Positions 1-5,119 of a stretch of DNA of 5,119 nt are shown here, piece by piece; the stretch's first letter is position 1, and the number at the start of each line of letters is the position of its first letter. The stretch spans positions 1 through 5,119 of the forward strand of contig JAOQAA010000301.1 in assembly GCA_025963815.1 (NCBI GenBank). Direction: 5' to 3'. The DNA comes from Capsulimonas sp. (GTDB lineage Bacteria; Armatimonadota; Armatimonadia; Armatimonadales; Capsulimonadaceae). The notes beneath the pieces were generated by a model. That model worked only from the letters and a program-made list of their open reading frames with translations, was not told the origin of the DNA and made no database searches. A program made the position numbers and the translations under genes.

Positions 1-54
1 GCACATAATTATATGCACGCACGCCATAATTGCAATTATCACATTACGAACCAA
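1..54. other. AT-rich intergenic stretch with two short palindromes
   Basis: No coding region can be supported here. Two AT-rich dyads are visible. Positions 1-16 form a near-palindrome (14 of 16 bases symmetric) around the core ATAATTAT at 5-12. Positions 26-39 form a perfect 14-base palindrome, ATAATTGCAATTAT. Both share the ATAATT half-element, and their centres are about 24 bases apart. This could be an operator for a dimeric regulator of a gene left of the window, or simply chance structure in AT-rich spacer DNA. Nothing in the window identifies the regulator or the target gene. Confidence 0.35.
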
Positions 55-110
55 GCTAGCGATAAGAAATGGACGATGGCAGATGCTCATCGTCCTTTTT
101 TATCGCTGGC
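55..110. terminator. Long hairpin with T-run, probable bidirectional terminator
   Basis: The core is a perfect 8-base stem, GGACGATG (71-78) with CATCGTCC (88-95), around a 9-base loop, followed by TTTTTT (96-101). This is a classic intrinsic terminator for plus-strand transcripts entering from the left. Pairing continues outward: 61-69 pairs with 96-104 and 55-60 with 105-110, with T70 bulged and two G-U wobbles (66 with 99, 57 with 108). The whole structure is therefore about 23 base pairs. It lies just past the stop codon of the minus-strand Smr gene. Read on the minus strand, the stem is followed by ATTTCTTATC, a weaker U-rich tail, so it may end that gene's transcript too. Confidence 0.8.
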
Positions 111-117
111 GCCTATA

Positions 118-600
118 TTACTCCTCATATCCAGAGATCGCGTGCACGCTGACATCTCCGCGTTTGCGCAGCTGAAATGTCAGCTTATTCGGCGATCCGC
201 AGGAGGGACATTCCTCAATACGAACCTCCGTCGGCGTCTCGTCCAGTATCTCGCGGTCGACCCTCGTCGACACGGCGGCTTCGCAGCAAAAGCATTTGTA
301 GTCGACGCGTTCCTCGGGAACCGGCTCGTGTTTCGCTTCCTGAAGGCGCGCCCAGCGGAAGTGAATGAACAAGCGCCCCCAGTTGTCGCCGTCCCTTTCG
401 AGCCGATGATACTGAGACCTGATTTCCGGACGCTCAAAGAACCGGATGACCGTCTTCTTCAGCGCTCCCGATCCCTTGCCGGGAATGACCTCCAGCTCCG
501 TGGCGCGTTTGGCCACGGCGTCTTCGACGCCCTTGAGCAGAGCCGCATCGATCTCGCGGCTGTCATTATAAATGGGATGCAGATCCACCTTAATTTTCAA
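118..600 (-). CDS. Smr-domain protein with C-terminal zinc-ribbon-like module
   Basis: A 160-residue protein with an N-terminal Smr (small MutS-related) fold. VDLHP at residues 5-9 matches the DLH motif. IPGKGSGALKKTV at about 39-51 matches the family's HGKGxG loop, followed by the closing strand GRLFIHF (75-81). Smr domains bind branched or structured nucleic acids, and some nick DNA or RNA. The tail carries C103, C105, C106 and then C131, C134 in a CPSCG knuckle, which suggests a bound zinc. The start is TTG at 600, because GGGGAG (612-607) lies six bases upstream and the Smr core begins at once. An in-frame ATG at 687 would add 29 residues unlike the family and would overlap the divergent promoter region. 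One oddity is that the usual His before GKG is Pro40. The family call is fairly secure, but the cellular role is unknown. The gene is monocistronic and divergent from the antiporter. Confidence 0.8.
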   Translation of the reverse strand: MKIKVDLHPIYNDSREIDAALLKGVEDAVAKRATELEVIPGKGSGALKKTVIRFFERPEIRSQYHRLERDGDNWGRLFIHFRWARLQEAKHEPVPEERVDYKCFCCEAAVSTRVDREILDETPTEVRIEECPSCGSPNKLTFQLRKRGDVSVHAISGYEE

Positions 601-606
601 TACTCT

Positions 607-612
607 CTCCCC
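607..612 (-). promoter_or_regulatory. Ribosome binding site that fixes the TTG start of the Smr gene
   Basis: On the minus strand, GGGGAG is followed by six bases and then TTG at 600. This is the only convincing Shine-Dalgarno sequence near the beginning of the Smr frame, and it is the main reason for choosing the non-ATG start. A possible -10 element, TAAACT, lies upstream at 629-624 on the same strand, but no good -35 box accompanies it. Confidence 0.65.
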
Positions 613-657
613 AATCTGGTTACAGTTTACCCGGAACAAGCAGCGCCGCGGATTGGG

Positions 658-663
658 TATACT
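658..663 (+). promoter_or_regulatory. Possible -10 element for the antiporter transcript
   Basis: TATACT differs from the TATAAT consensus at one base. It is followed by exactly six bases and an ATG at 670, so transcription would begin at or next to that ATG and 23 bases before the antiporter ATG at 693. No recognisable -35 hexamer sits 16-18 bases upstream, so support rests on the -10 alone and on its likeness to the nanE promoter. The core GTATAC (657-662) is itself palindromic, so the same site could also act on the minus strand. Confidence 0.4.
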
Positions 664-669
664 CGGTGC

Positions 670-702
670 ATGGCGGCCGAACCTCAATTACTATGGATCT
701 AA
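670..702 (+). CDS. Possible 10-codon leader ORF overlapping the antiporter start
   Basis: This short frame encodes [10 protein letters not shown] and stops at TAA (700-702), ten bases into the antiporter gene, in a different frame. Its ATG lies exactly six bases after the TATACT element, where a leaderless transcript would begin. It includes adjacent TTA and CTA leucine codons, which are uncommon in GC-rich genes. If translated, it would end over the antiporter ATG (693) and could couple or modulate antiporter translation, which has no visible ribosome binding site of its own. It may equally be a chance ORF; ten codons carry no family signal. Confidence 0.25.
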   Translation: MAAEPQLLWI

Positions 703-1886
703 GCATCGAAAATATTGAGATCCTGCTGCTGGTCGCGGCGGTTGTCGCGACGATCGCACAGCGGCTTCGCCTTCCCTACACCGTCGGCCTTGTGCTTGCT
801 GGCGGCGTGATGGTTCTCACGGGCTTGTCGCCGCACATTCACCTGACCAAGCACCTGATCTTCACGGCGTTTCTGCCGCCTTTGATTTTCGAAGCCGCAT
901 ACTTTATTCCCTGGACGGAACTCCGGCGCGACTTTGGGCCGATCACGCTCCTGGCGACTGTCGGCGTATTGATCGCCACGGCAGTCACGGCGGCGGGGAT
1001 GCATTTCGGGGCTCAATGGGCCTGGCCGAGCGCGCTTTTGTTCGGAGTGCTGATCTCCGCCACTGACCCAGTCTCGGTCATCGCCACTTTTAAAGAGGCG
1101 GGCGTGCATGGGCGGCTTCGCCTTTTGGTGGAAGCGGAAAGCCTTTTCAACGACGGCACTGCGGCTGTGCTATTCGCCGTCGTTTCATCGGTGGTCCTGG
1201 GCGCGGGCATGTCCGCCGGCGCAATCGCCCTCAGTTTCTGCGTTACGGTCGCAGGAGGCATTCTCTGCGGCGCCCTTGTCGGCGCAGCCGCCCTGCTGAT
1301 GATCGGACGCGCGACCGATCATCTCGTGGAGATTTCCTTCACGGTCGTCGCCGCTTACGGTTCGTTTCTGCTTGCCGAGCACTTCCATCTCTCCGGGGTG
1401 CTCGCGACACTGACAGCGGGGATGCTGATCGGCAACATCGGTCCCGGGCGCGCCATCACAGACCGGGGCCGCGAGGCGGTCGGCGCCTTCTGGGAATACG
1501 CCGCGTTCCTCGCCAACTCCCTCATCTTTTTATTGATCGGCATGCGCGGCGCCCGTGAAAGCTCCGTCAGCTTGCTCATCCCCACGCTGATCGCCATCCT
1601 CGTCGTGCTCCTGGGCCGCGCCGCCGCCGTCTACGGATGCAGCGCCTTCTACGCCCGGACGGCGCAGCGGATCTCCACCAGCCGCCAGCACATCCTCTTC
1701 TGGGGCGGCCTGCGCGGCGCCCTCGCCCTCGCCCTCGCCCTCGGCCTGCCCCCCGATACCCCCGGCCGCTCCGAAATCCTCACCGTCACCTTCGGCGTGG
1801 TCGCCTTCTCCATCATCGTGCAGGGCCTGACGATCACCCCACTGCTGCGGCGTCTGGGAGAGATCGAGAAAAAGCCTCACTCTTGA
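693..1886 (+). CDS. Na+/H+ antiporter, CPA1 (NhaP-like) family
   Basis: A 397-residue inner-membrane protein with about 12-13 hydrophobic helices, expected to exchange H+ for Na+ or another monovalent cation in pH and salt homeostasis. The CPA1 signature is clear: [14 protein letters not shown] (T124-D125-P126), then [11 protein letters not shown] with the ion-binding Asn153-Asp154 pair, and [16 protein letters not shown] containing the conserved helix arginine Arg341. The protein ends soon after the last helix, so it lacks the cytosolic regulatory tail found in longer CPA1 members. I chose ATG 693 because the hydrophobic N-terminus ([11 protein letters not shown]) begins right after it. The in-frame GTG at 666 lies only two bases beyond the putative -10 element. 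No ribosome binding site is visible before 693. No terminator follows it, so read-through into nanE is possible. The family is certain, but the ion specificity cannot be read from sequence. Confidence 0.93.
   Translation: MDLSIENIEILLLVAAVVATIAQRLRLPYTVGLVLAGGVMVLTGLSPHIHLTKHLIFTAFLPPLIFEAAYFIPWTELRRDFGPITLLATVGVLIATAVTAAGMHFGAQWAWPSALLFGVLISATDPVSVIATFKEAGVHGRLRLLVEAESLFNDGTAAVLFAVVSSVVLGAGMSAGAIALSFCVTVAGGILCGALVGAAALLMIGRATDHLVEISFTVVAAYGSFLLAEHFHLSGVLATLTAGMLIGNIGPGRAITDRGREAVGAFWEYAAFLANSLIFLLIGMRGARESSVSLLIPTLIAILVVLLGRAAAVYGCSAFYARTAQRISTSRQHILFWGGLRGALALALALGLPPDTPGRSEILTVTFGVVAFSIIVQGLTITPLLRRLGEIEKKPHS
1719..1742 (+). repeat. Four perfect GCCCTC tandem repeats inside the antiporter gene
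   Basis: The hexamer GCCCTC occurs four times in a row and encodes Ala-Leu four times (residues 343-350) within the helix that follows conserved Arg341. Because the unit is six bases, slippage would add or remove two residues without changing frame. The family normally has a similar small-hydrophobic run at this place, so the repeat is compatible with a functional protein. Confidence 0.85.
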
Positions 1887-1911
1887 CAACCTACCCCCGA
1901 ATCCGTACACT
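1883..1911 (+). promoter_or_regulatory. Sigma-70-type promoter of the nanE operon, probably leaderless
   Basis: A perfect -35 box TTGACA (1883-1888), a 17-base spacer and a -10 box TACACT (1906-1911; four of six consensus bases, including the key first, second and last). The -35 box overlaps the antiporter stop codon TGA (1884-1886). The expected start, seven bases after the -10 box, is position 1918, the A of the nanE ATG. There is no Shine-Dalgarno sequence in front of that ATG, which agrees with a leaderless mRNA. The promoter lets the sugar operon be transcribed separately from the antiporter. Confidence 0.75.
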
Positions 1912-1917
1912 GACGCC

Positions 1918-2622
1918 ATGACGATTTCTCAAACTTCTTCTCACAAATCCCTCGCCGGGCGCCTGCGCGGCGGTCTCATCGTGAGCTGTCAGGCGCTGCC
2001 TGGCGAAGCGCTGTTCGGCGGCGAGATCATGGCGAAACTAGCAGTCGCAGCCGAGCGCGGCGGTGCGGTCGGGATCCGGGCGAATAGCCCGGTGGATATC
2101 GCCGCCATTCGGGCGGTCACGACGCTGCCAATTATCGGTCTATATAAGGTCGATGTGGCGGATTATGATGTGTATATCACGCCGACATTGAGAGATGCGC
2201 AGGCGGTGGCGGACGCGGGCGCGGACATGATTGCGCTGGACGCGACGGATCGACCCCATCCGGAAGGAACGACGGCGGAGTTTATTGCCGCCGTGCGCGC
2301 GGCGACCGGGCTTCCCGTGCTGGCGGATATCTCCACCTTTGACGAAGGCGTGGCGGCGCAGGCGGCGGGCGCGGAGTTTGTTTCCACGACGATGTCGGGA
2401 TATACGCCGTACAGCCCTCAATTAGAAGGACCGGATTTGGAGCTGGTGACGCGTTTAGCCTCGGCGCTCGATGTCCCATTGTTCGCCGAAGGGCGAATCC
2501 ATACGCCGGAGCAGGCGCGGGCGGCGCTGGACGCTGGTGCGTTCGCGGTGATTGTCGGCGGGGCGATCACACGGCCGCAGCAAATCACGGAGCGGTTCGC
2601 CCGCGCAGTGGCGGGAAAGTAG
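1918..2622 (+). CDS. nanE: N-acetylmannosamine-6-phosphate 2-epimerase
   Basis: A 234-residue cytosolic TIM-barrel enzyme that converts N-acetylmannosamine-6-phosphate to N-acetylglucosamine-6-phosphate in sialic acid and ManNAc breakdown. The family blocks appear in order: [15 protein letters not shown] (16-30), GGAVGIRAN (48-56), PIIGLYKVD (71-79), YITPTL (86-91), ALDATDRP (106-113), ADISTFDEG (136-144), SGYTPYS (160-166), EGPDLELV (170-177), [11 protein letters not shown] (190-200) and VGGAITRPQ (213-221). Arg54, Lys77 and Glu191 match the arginine, catalytic lysine and glutamate of characterised NanE enzymes, and the phosphate-binding loop is intact. The length is normal for the family. 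The start is the ATG at the predicted transcription start, with no ribosome binding site. The gene is first in a tight three-gene operon. All key residues are present, so function is likely conserved. Confidence 0.95.
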   Translation: MTISQTSSHKSLAGRLRGGLIVSCQALPGEALFGGEIMAKLAVAAERGGAVGIRANSPVDIAAIRAVTTLPIIGLYKVDVADYDVYITPTLRDAQAVADAGADMIALDATDRPHPEGTTAEFIAAVRAATGLPVLADISTFDEGVAAQAAGAEFVSTTMSGYTPYSPQLEGPDLELVTRLASALDVPLFAEGRIHTPEQARAALDAGAFAVIVGGAITRPQQITERFARAVAGK

Positions 2623-2629
2623 ATTTCGA

Positions 2630-3565
2630 ATGCCCGTTTATCTGGGAATTGATATTGGCGGCACTAAAATCGCCGGGGCTCTGGTGGACGCCCATGGTCT
2701 TGTCTTGAAGCTGGGGGCACGCCCAACAGAGGCCGAGCGCGGCGGGGCGCATGTGCTCCAGAATGCAATCGCCCTAGGGCAGGAACTGCTGCACGACTAT
2801 GACGAGCCAATCGCTGGCGTTGGGGTCGGCGCAGGGGGACAGATCGACGCCACAGGCGGCATAGTTGTCTCCGCTACGGATTTGCTGCCCGGCTGGGCGG
2901 GAACGGAGATCGGCCCCGCCTTTGCCGAGGCGTTCGGCGTTCCCGTCGCGGTGGACAACGATGTCAACGCGCTTGCAGCCGGCGAAGCGAAGTTCGGCGC
3001 GGGGCGCGGATTATCCACCGTCGTCTTTCTTGCGCTCGGCACGGGCGTCGGCGGCGCGCTGCTGCTGGAGGGCCGCGTTCACCATGGCGCACACTGGACG
3101 GGCGGGGAGTTCGGACACATATTGCTGACGATGGACGCGAACGCCCGGCGTGACGCCGGCGGCGCCCAGGGCACGCTGGAGGCCTACGCGAGCGGCGCCG
3201 GCCTCGTTCAGACCTGGCGCGAGATCGCGGGAGACGATGAAGCGAGCATTACCGGCGCGGAGATCGGCGCGGACGCCGTGCAGGATCCAGGCGGTCTTGG
3301 GGCGGCGGCGATCGCGCAGACCGGCCGCTATTTGGGCTTCGGTCTGGTCAGTCTCGCCAACGCACTCGATCCAGATGCGATTGTGATCGGCGGCGGCCTG
3401 GCCGGGCTCGGCGACCTGCTGCTGGATCCCGCCCGCGCCGTTCTGCGTGAGCGCGCCCTGCCCGGCCCCGCCCAAACTTCGGTGATGCTTGCCTCGCTTG
3501 GCGAGCACGCCTCGACCATCGGCGCCGCCGCCCTCGTAATCCCTGCTCCGAAAGGAGACCTCTGA
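2630..3565 (+). CDS. ROK-family sugar kinase lacking the zinc-motif cysteines
   Basis: A 311-residue cytosolic ROK kinase. The ATP-binding motif DIGGTK is at 8-13, VDNDVNALAAGEAKFG at 108-123 holds the catalytic Asp111, and LGTGVGGALLLEGRVHHG (136-153) is the second phosphate-binding signature. GGEFGH (158-163) has the substrate-contacting Glu160 and His163, and IVIGGGL (251-257) is the adenosine-side motif. ROK enzymes phosphorylate glucose, GlcNAc, ManNAc and related sugars. Sitting seven bases after nanE, this one is most simply a ManNAc kinase feeding it, but a glucokinase or GlcNAc kinase is not excluded. The usual CxCGxxGC zinc cluster reads D175, G177 and T182, although the flanking LEAYASG is kept. 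No DNA-binding domain precedes the kinase, so it is an enzyme rather than a NagC- or XylR-type repressor. The ATG at 2630 begins the standard first strand. An in-frame upstream start would run into nanE with Arg- and Ser-rich filler. Confidence 0.9.
   Translation: MPVYLGIDIGGTKIAGALVDAHGLVLKLGARPTEAERGGAHVLQNAIALGQELLHDYDEPIAGVGVGAGGQIDATGGIVVSATDLLPGWAGTEIGPAFAEAFGVPVAVDNDVNALAAGEAKFGAGRGLSTVVFLALGTGVGGALLLEGRVHHGAHWTGGEFGHILLTMDANARRDAGGAQGTLEAYASGAGLVQTWREIAGDDEASITGAEIGADAVQDPGGLGAAAIAQTGRYLGFGLVSLANALDPDAIVIGGGLAGLGDLLLDPARAVLRERALPGPAQTSVMLASLGEHASTIGAAALVIPAPKGDL
3551..3558 (+). promoter_or_regulatory. Strong ribosome binding site of the DUF4127 gene
   Basis: AAAGGAGA lies inside the last codons of the ROK kinase gene, with GGAG about 11 bases before the ATG at 3569. 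It is the best Shine-Dalgarno sequence in the window and fixes the start of the DUF4127 gene. It contrasts with the absence of such a site before nanE and the antiporter, and implies efficient translation of this third operon gene. Confidence 0.75.
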
Positions 3566-3568
3566 ATT

Positions 3569-5119
3569 ATGAACCTCGCACCGCTGCGCATCGCGCTTGT
3601 CCCGCTCGACGAGCGCCCCGTCAACACCCGTTATCCTCAGATGCTTGGAGAGATCGCCGGCGCGGAGGTGCTGCTGCCGCCTGCGGATTCGCTCGGCCTT
3701 CAGCGCGAGCCCGCCGACCTGGACGCCGTCACGCGCTGGCTGCGCGAAGCGCCGCAAACGGCGTCGGCCGCCATCGTCTCTTGTGACTATCTGGGCTACG
3801 GCAATCTCATCAACGCCCGCATTTCCCAGGACAGCGCCGCCGCCGTCCTGGGACGGCTGGGCGTGCTGGAGGAAGTCGGCGCGGCGATCCCCGTGCACGC
3901 CTTTTCGCTGATCACCCGGGTGGCCAACGCCGATAACTGCGTCGAGGAGCCGCTGTACTGGGAGCAGTGGGGCACGCGCTTCTATAAGTGGGCGCGGCTG
4001 ACGCATCGGTCGGAAACGGAGCTTCTGACAGGCGAAGAGCGCGTGATCTTAAAAGATCTGGATGCTCAGATTCCAGCGGACCTCAAGGCCGACTGGCTGA
4101 TGCGCCGCCTGCGCAACCACGCCGTGAACCTCGGCCTGATCGATCTGGCGGCGCGCGGCAAGATCGCCAGCCTGCTGCTGACCTCCGACGACACCGCCGC
4201 CCACGGCTTCCCCAGCCGCGAACGCGACTGGCTGCGCGGGTGGCCCCGCCTGATCGGTCCCGCGCTCTCAGGACGACTGCATATGTACCCAGGAGCCGAC
4301 GAGGTGGGTTCAGCGCTGGCCGCGCAGCTCATCAATGCGCATCACGGACGCAAGCCGCGCGTCTGGGTGGAATACGCCATCCCCGGCGACGAAGAGATCG
4401 TCGCGCCCTACGAAGACCGGCCGGTGCGAGAGACGGTGCTGGGTCAGATCGCCGCCTGCGGCTGCGTCGCTGCAGAATCCGTGGACGCCTGCGACTTTGT
4501 CCTCGGCGTCGTGACGCCATCCCCCCGGCGCACGGACTACCGATTGGAATACGCGGACGAGGATCGGCGGGACCGCACCGCGCCATATCAAAAATTTCTG
4601 ACGCGTCTCGGCGCGCTGCAATCCTCCGGCATCCCGGTAGCGCTCGGCGATGTCGCCTATCCTAATGGCGGCGACCCGCTCTTTTCCGACATGCTTCTGG
4701 CCGAAGGCGCCGCGCTGCGTCCGGGATCATTGTCCGCATACGGCGCCTGGAACACCGCTGGAAACACCCTCGGGGTGGTAGTGGCGCACGGGGTCTGCGC
4801 CCTGTATATCGACGGCGTCCCCGAGCGGGCGGCGGCGCAAACACGGTTCCTCGCCCATCGGTTCTTAGAGGATTGGGGCTACCAGACAGTCGCGCGCCGC
4901 GCCGCACGCGATATCGTTGAAGAGCGTCACGGCCGCCGTGACCCCGATCCCAACTCCCCCGAAGAGCAGGCCGAAACCCGGGCCATCATCGAATCGCATC
5001 TCTCCCAGCTTTTGGGAAAGCTCCAGCAAGCGGGAGTCGGCGCGGGCCTGGCTCTCACCCCCGGAAGCGTGCGTCTGCCCTGGCGGCGGACGTTCGAAGC
5101 GGACTTCGATCTCGCGTAA
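3569..5119 (+). CDS. DUF4127 family protein of unknown function
   Basis: A complete 516-residue protein whose TAA is the last codon of the window. It matches DUF4127 by its N-terminal block LVPLDERPVNTRYP (10-23), SCDYLGYGNLINARIS (71-86), LLTSDDTAAHG (203-213), GDVAYPNGGDPLF (360-372) and GAWNTAGNTLG (392-402), and has the family's usual length near 500 residues. The invariant Asp, Arg, Asn and His residues in these loops look like an active site, but no reaction is established for the family. There is no signal peptide or membrane segment, so it is expected in the cytosol. It starts three bases after the kinase stop codon, behind a strong ribosome binding site, so it is co-transcribed with nanE and the ROK kinase. 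An amino-sugar-related hydrolase or processing enzyme is a reasonable guess from context only. Family assignment is confident; function is open. Confidence 0.88.
   Translation: MNLAPLRIALVPLDERPVNTRYPQMLGEIAGAEVLLPPADSLGLQREPADLDAVTRWLREAPQTASAAIVSCDYLGYGNLINARISQDSAAAVLGRLGVLEEVGAAIPVHAFSLITRVANADNCVEEPLYWEQWGTRFYKWARLTHRSETELLTGEERVILKDLDAQIPADLKADWLMRRLRNHAVNLGLIDLAARGKIASLLLTSDDTAAHGFPSRERDWLRGWPRLIGPALSGRLHMYPGADEVGSALAAQLINAHHGRKPRVWVEYAIPGDEEIVAPYEDRPVRETVLGQIAACGCVAAESVDACDFVLGVVTPSPRRTDYRLEYADEDRRDRTAPYQKFLTRLGALQSSGIPVALGDVAYPNGGDPLFSDMLLAEGAALRPGSLSAYGAWNTAGNTLGVVVAHGVCALYIDGVPERAAAQTRFLAHRFLEDWGYQTVARRAARDIVEERHGRRDPDPNSPEEQAETRAIIESHLSQLLGKLQQAGVGAGLALTPGSVRLPWRRTFEADFDLA

Noticed and set aside
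666..692. An in-frame GTG start nine codons before the chosen antiporter start
   Set aside because: It is two bases after the putative -10 element, would lie outside a transcript from that promoter, and has no ribosome binding site. The added residues are not hydrophobic and do not resemble the family N-terminus.
13..702. A 229-codon plus-strand frame opposite the Smr gene
   Set aside because: It runs through the terminator hairpin and antisense to the Smr domain, and its translation shows no recognisable motif. Only its last ten codons (from 670) are of possible interest, as a leader ORF.
1530..1919. A minus-strand frame with an Asp/Glu/Gly-rich repetitive product
   Set aside because: The repetition is only the complement of the GCCCTC hexamers and the GC-rich end of the antiporter gene. 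There is no start signal or homology.
3011..4006. A 331-codon open frame on the minus strand across the kinase and DUF4127 genes
   Set aside because: It is antisense to two confidently assigned genes. Its translation is rich in Arg, Gly and Ala with no family motif, as expected for a shadow frame in GC-rich DNA.
4926..4942. A 7-base inverted repeat with a 3-base loop (GTCACGG and CCGTGAC)
   Set aside because: It lies inside the DUF4127 coding region with no T-run after it. Short GC-rich inverted repeats of this size are expected by chance here.

Overview
This is a GC-rich bacterial window with five protein genes that I can support. No RNA gene, CRISPR array, insertion sequence or prophage element was seen. 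The gene set is a DUF4127 protein, a NanE-type epimerase, a ROK kinase, a CPA1 antiporter and a Smr-domain protein. Together with high GC and sparse Shine-Dalgarno sequences, this would fit an environmental bacterium such as an Armatimonadota or Chloroflexota member. That placement is an inference from gene content only and is not secure.

Layout. Positions 1-117 are AT-richer and non-coding. They hold two short AT-rich palindromes and a long hairpin (55-110) ending in a T-run, which probably works as a terminator in both directions. On the minus strand, 600-118 encodes a 160-residue Smr-domain protein with a C-terminal four-cysteine zinc-ribbon-like module. It starts at TTG behind a good ribosome binding site. 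The divergent intergenic region (601-692) leads to a plus-strand CPA1 Na+/H+ antiporter (693-1886). A compact plus-strand cluster follows: nanE (1918-2622), a ROK sugar kinase (2630-3565) and a DUF4127 protein (3569-5119, complete, with its stop at the last base). The gaps within this cluster are 7 and 3 bases, so it reads as one operon.

How the genes work together. ROK kinases phosphorylate sugars such as N-acetylmannosamine, glucose or N-acetylglucosamine. NanE converts N-acetylmannosamine-6-phosphate to N-acetylglucosamine-6-phosphate. The pair is the textbook ManNAc arm of amino-sugar catabolism, although no sialate lyase, deacetylase or transporter lies in the window. DUF4127 has no established function, and its tight linkage here suggests a role in amino-sugar metabolism.

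The most interesting signals are regulatory. The nanE operon has a sigma-70-type promoter (TTGACA, 17-base spacer, TACACT) whose -35 box overlaps the stop codon of the antiporter. The predicted transcription start falls on the A of the nanE ATG, so the mRNA should be leaderless, and there is indeed no ribosome binding site. The same spacing (TATACT, six bases, ATG) recurs upstream of the antiporter. There the ATG opens a 10-codon frame that overlaps the antiporter start. The ROK protein has also lost all three cysteines of the family's usual zinc motif.
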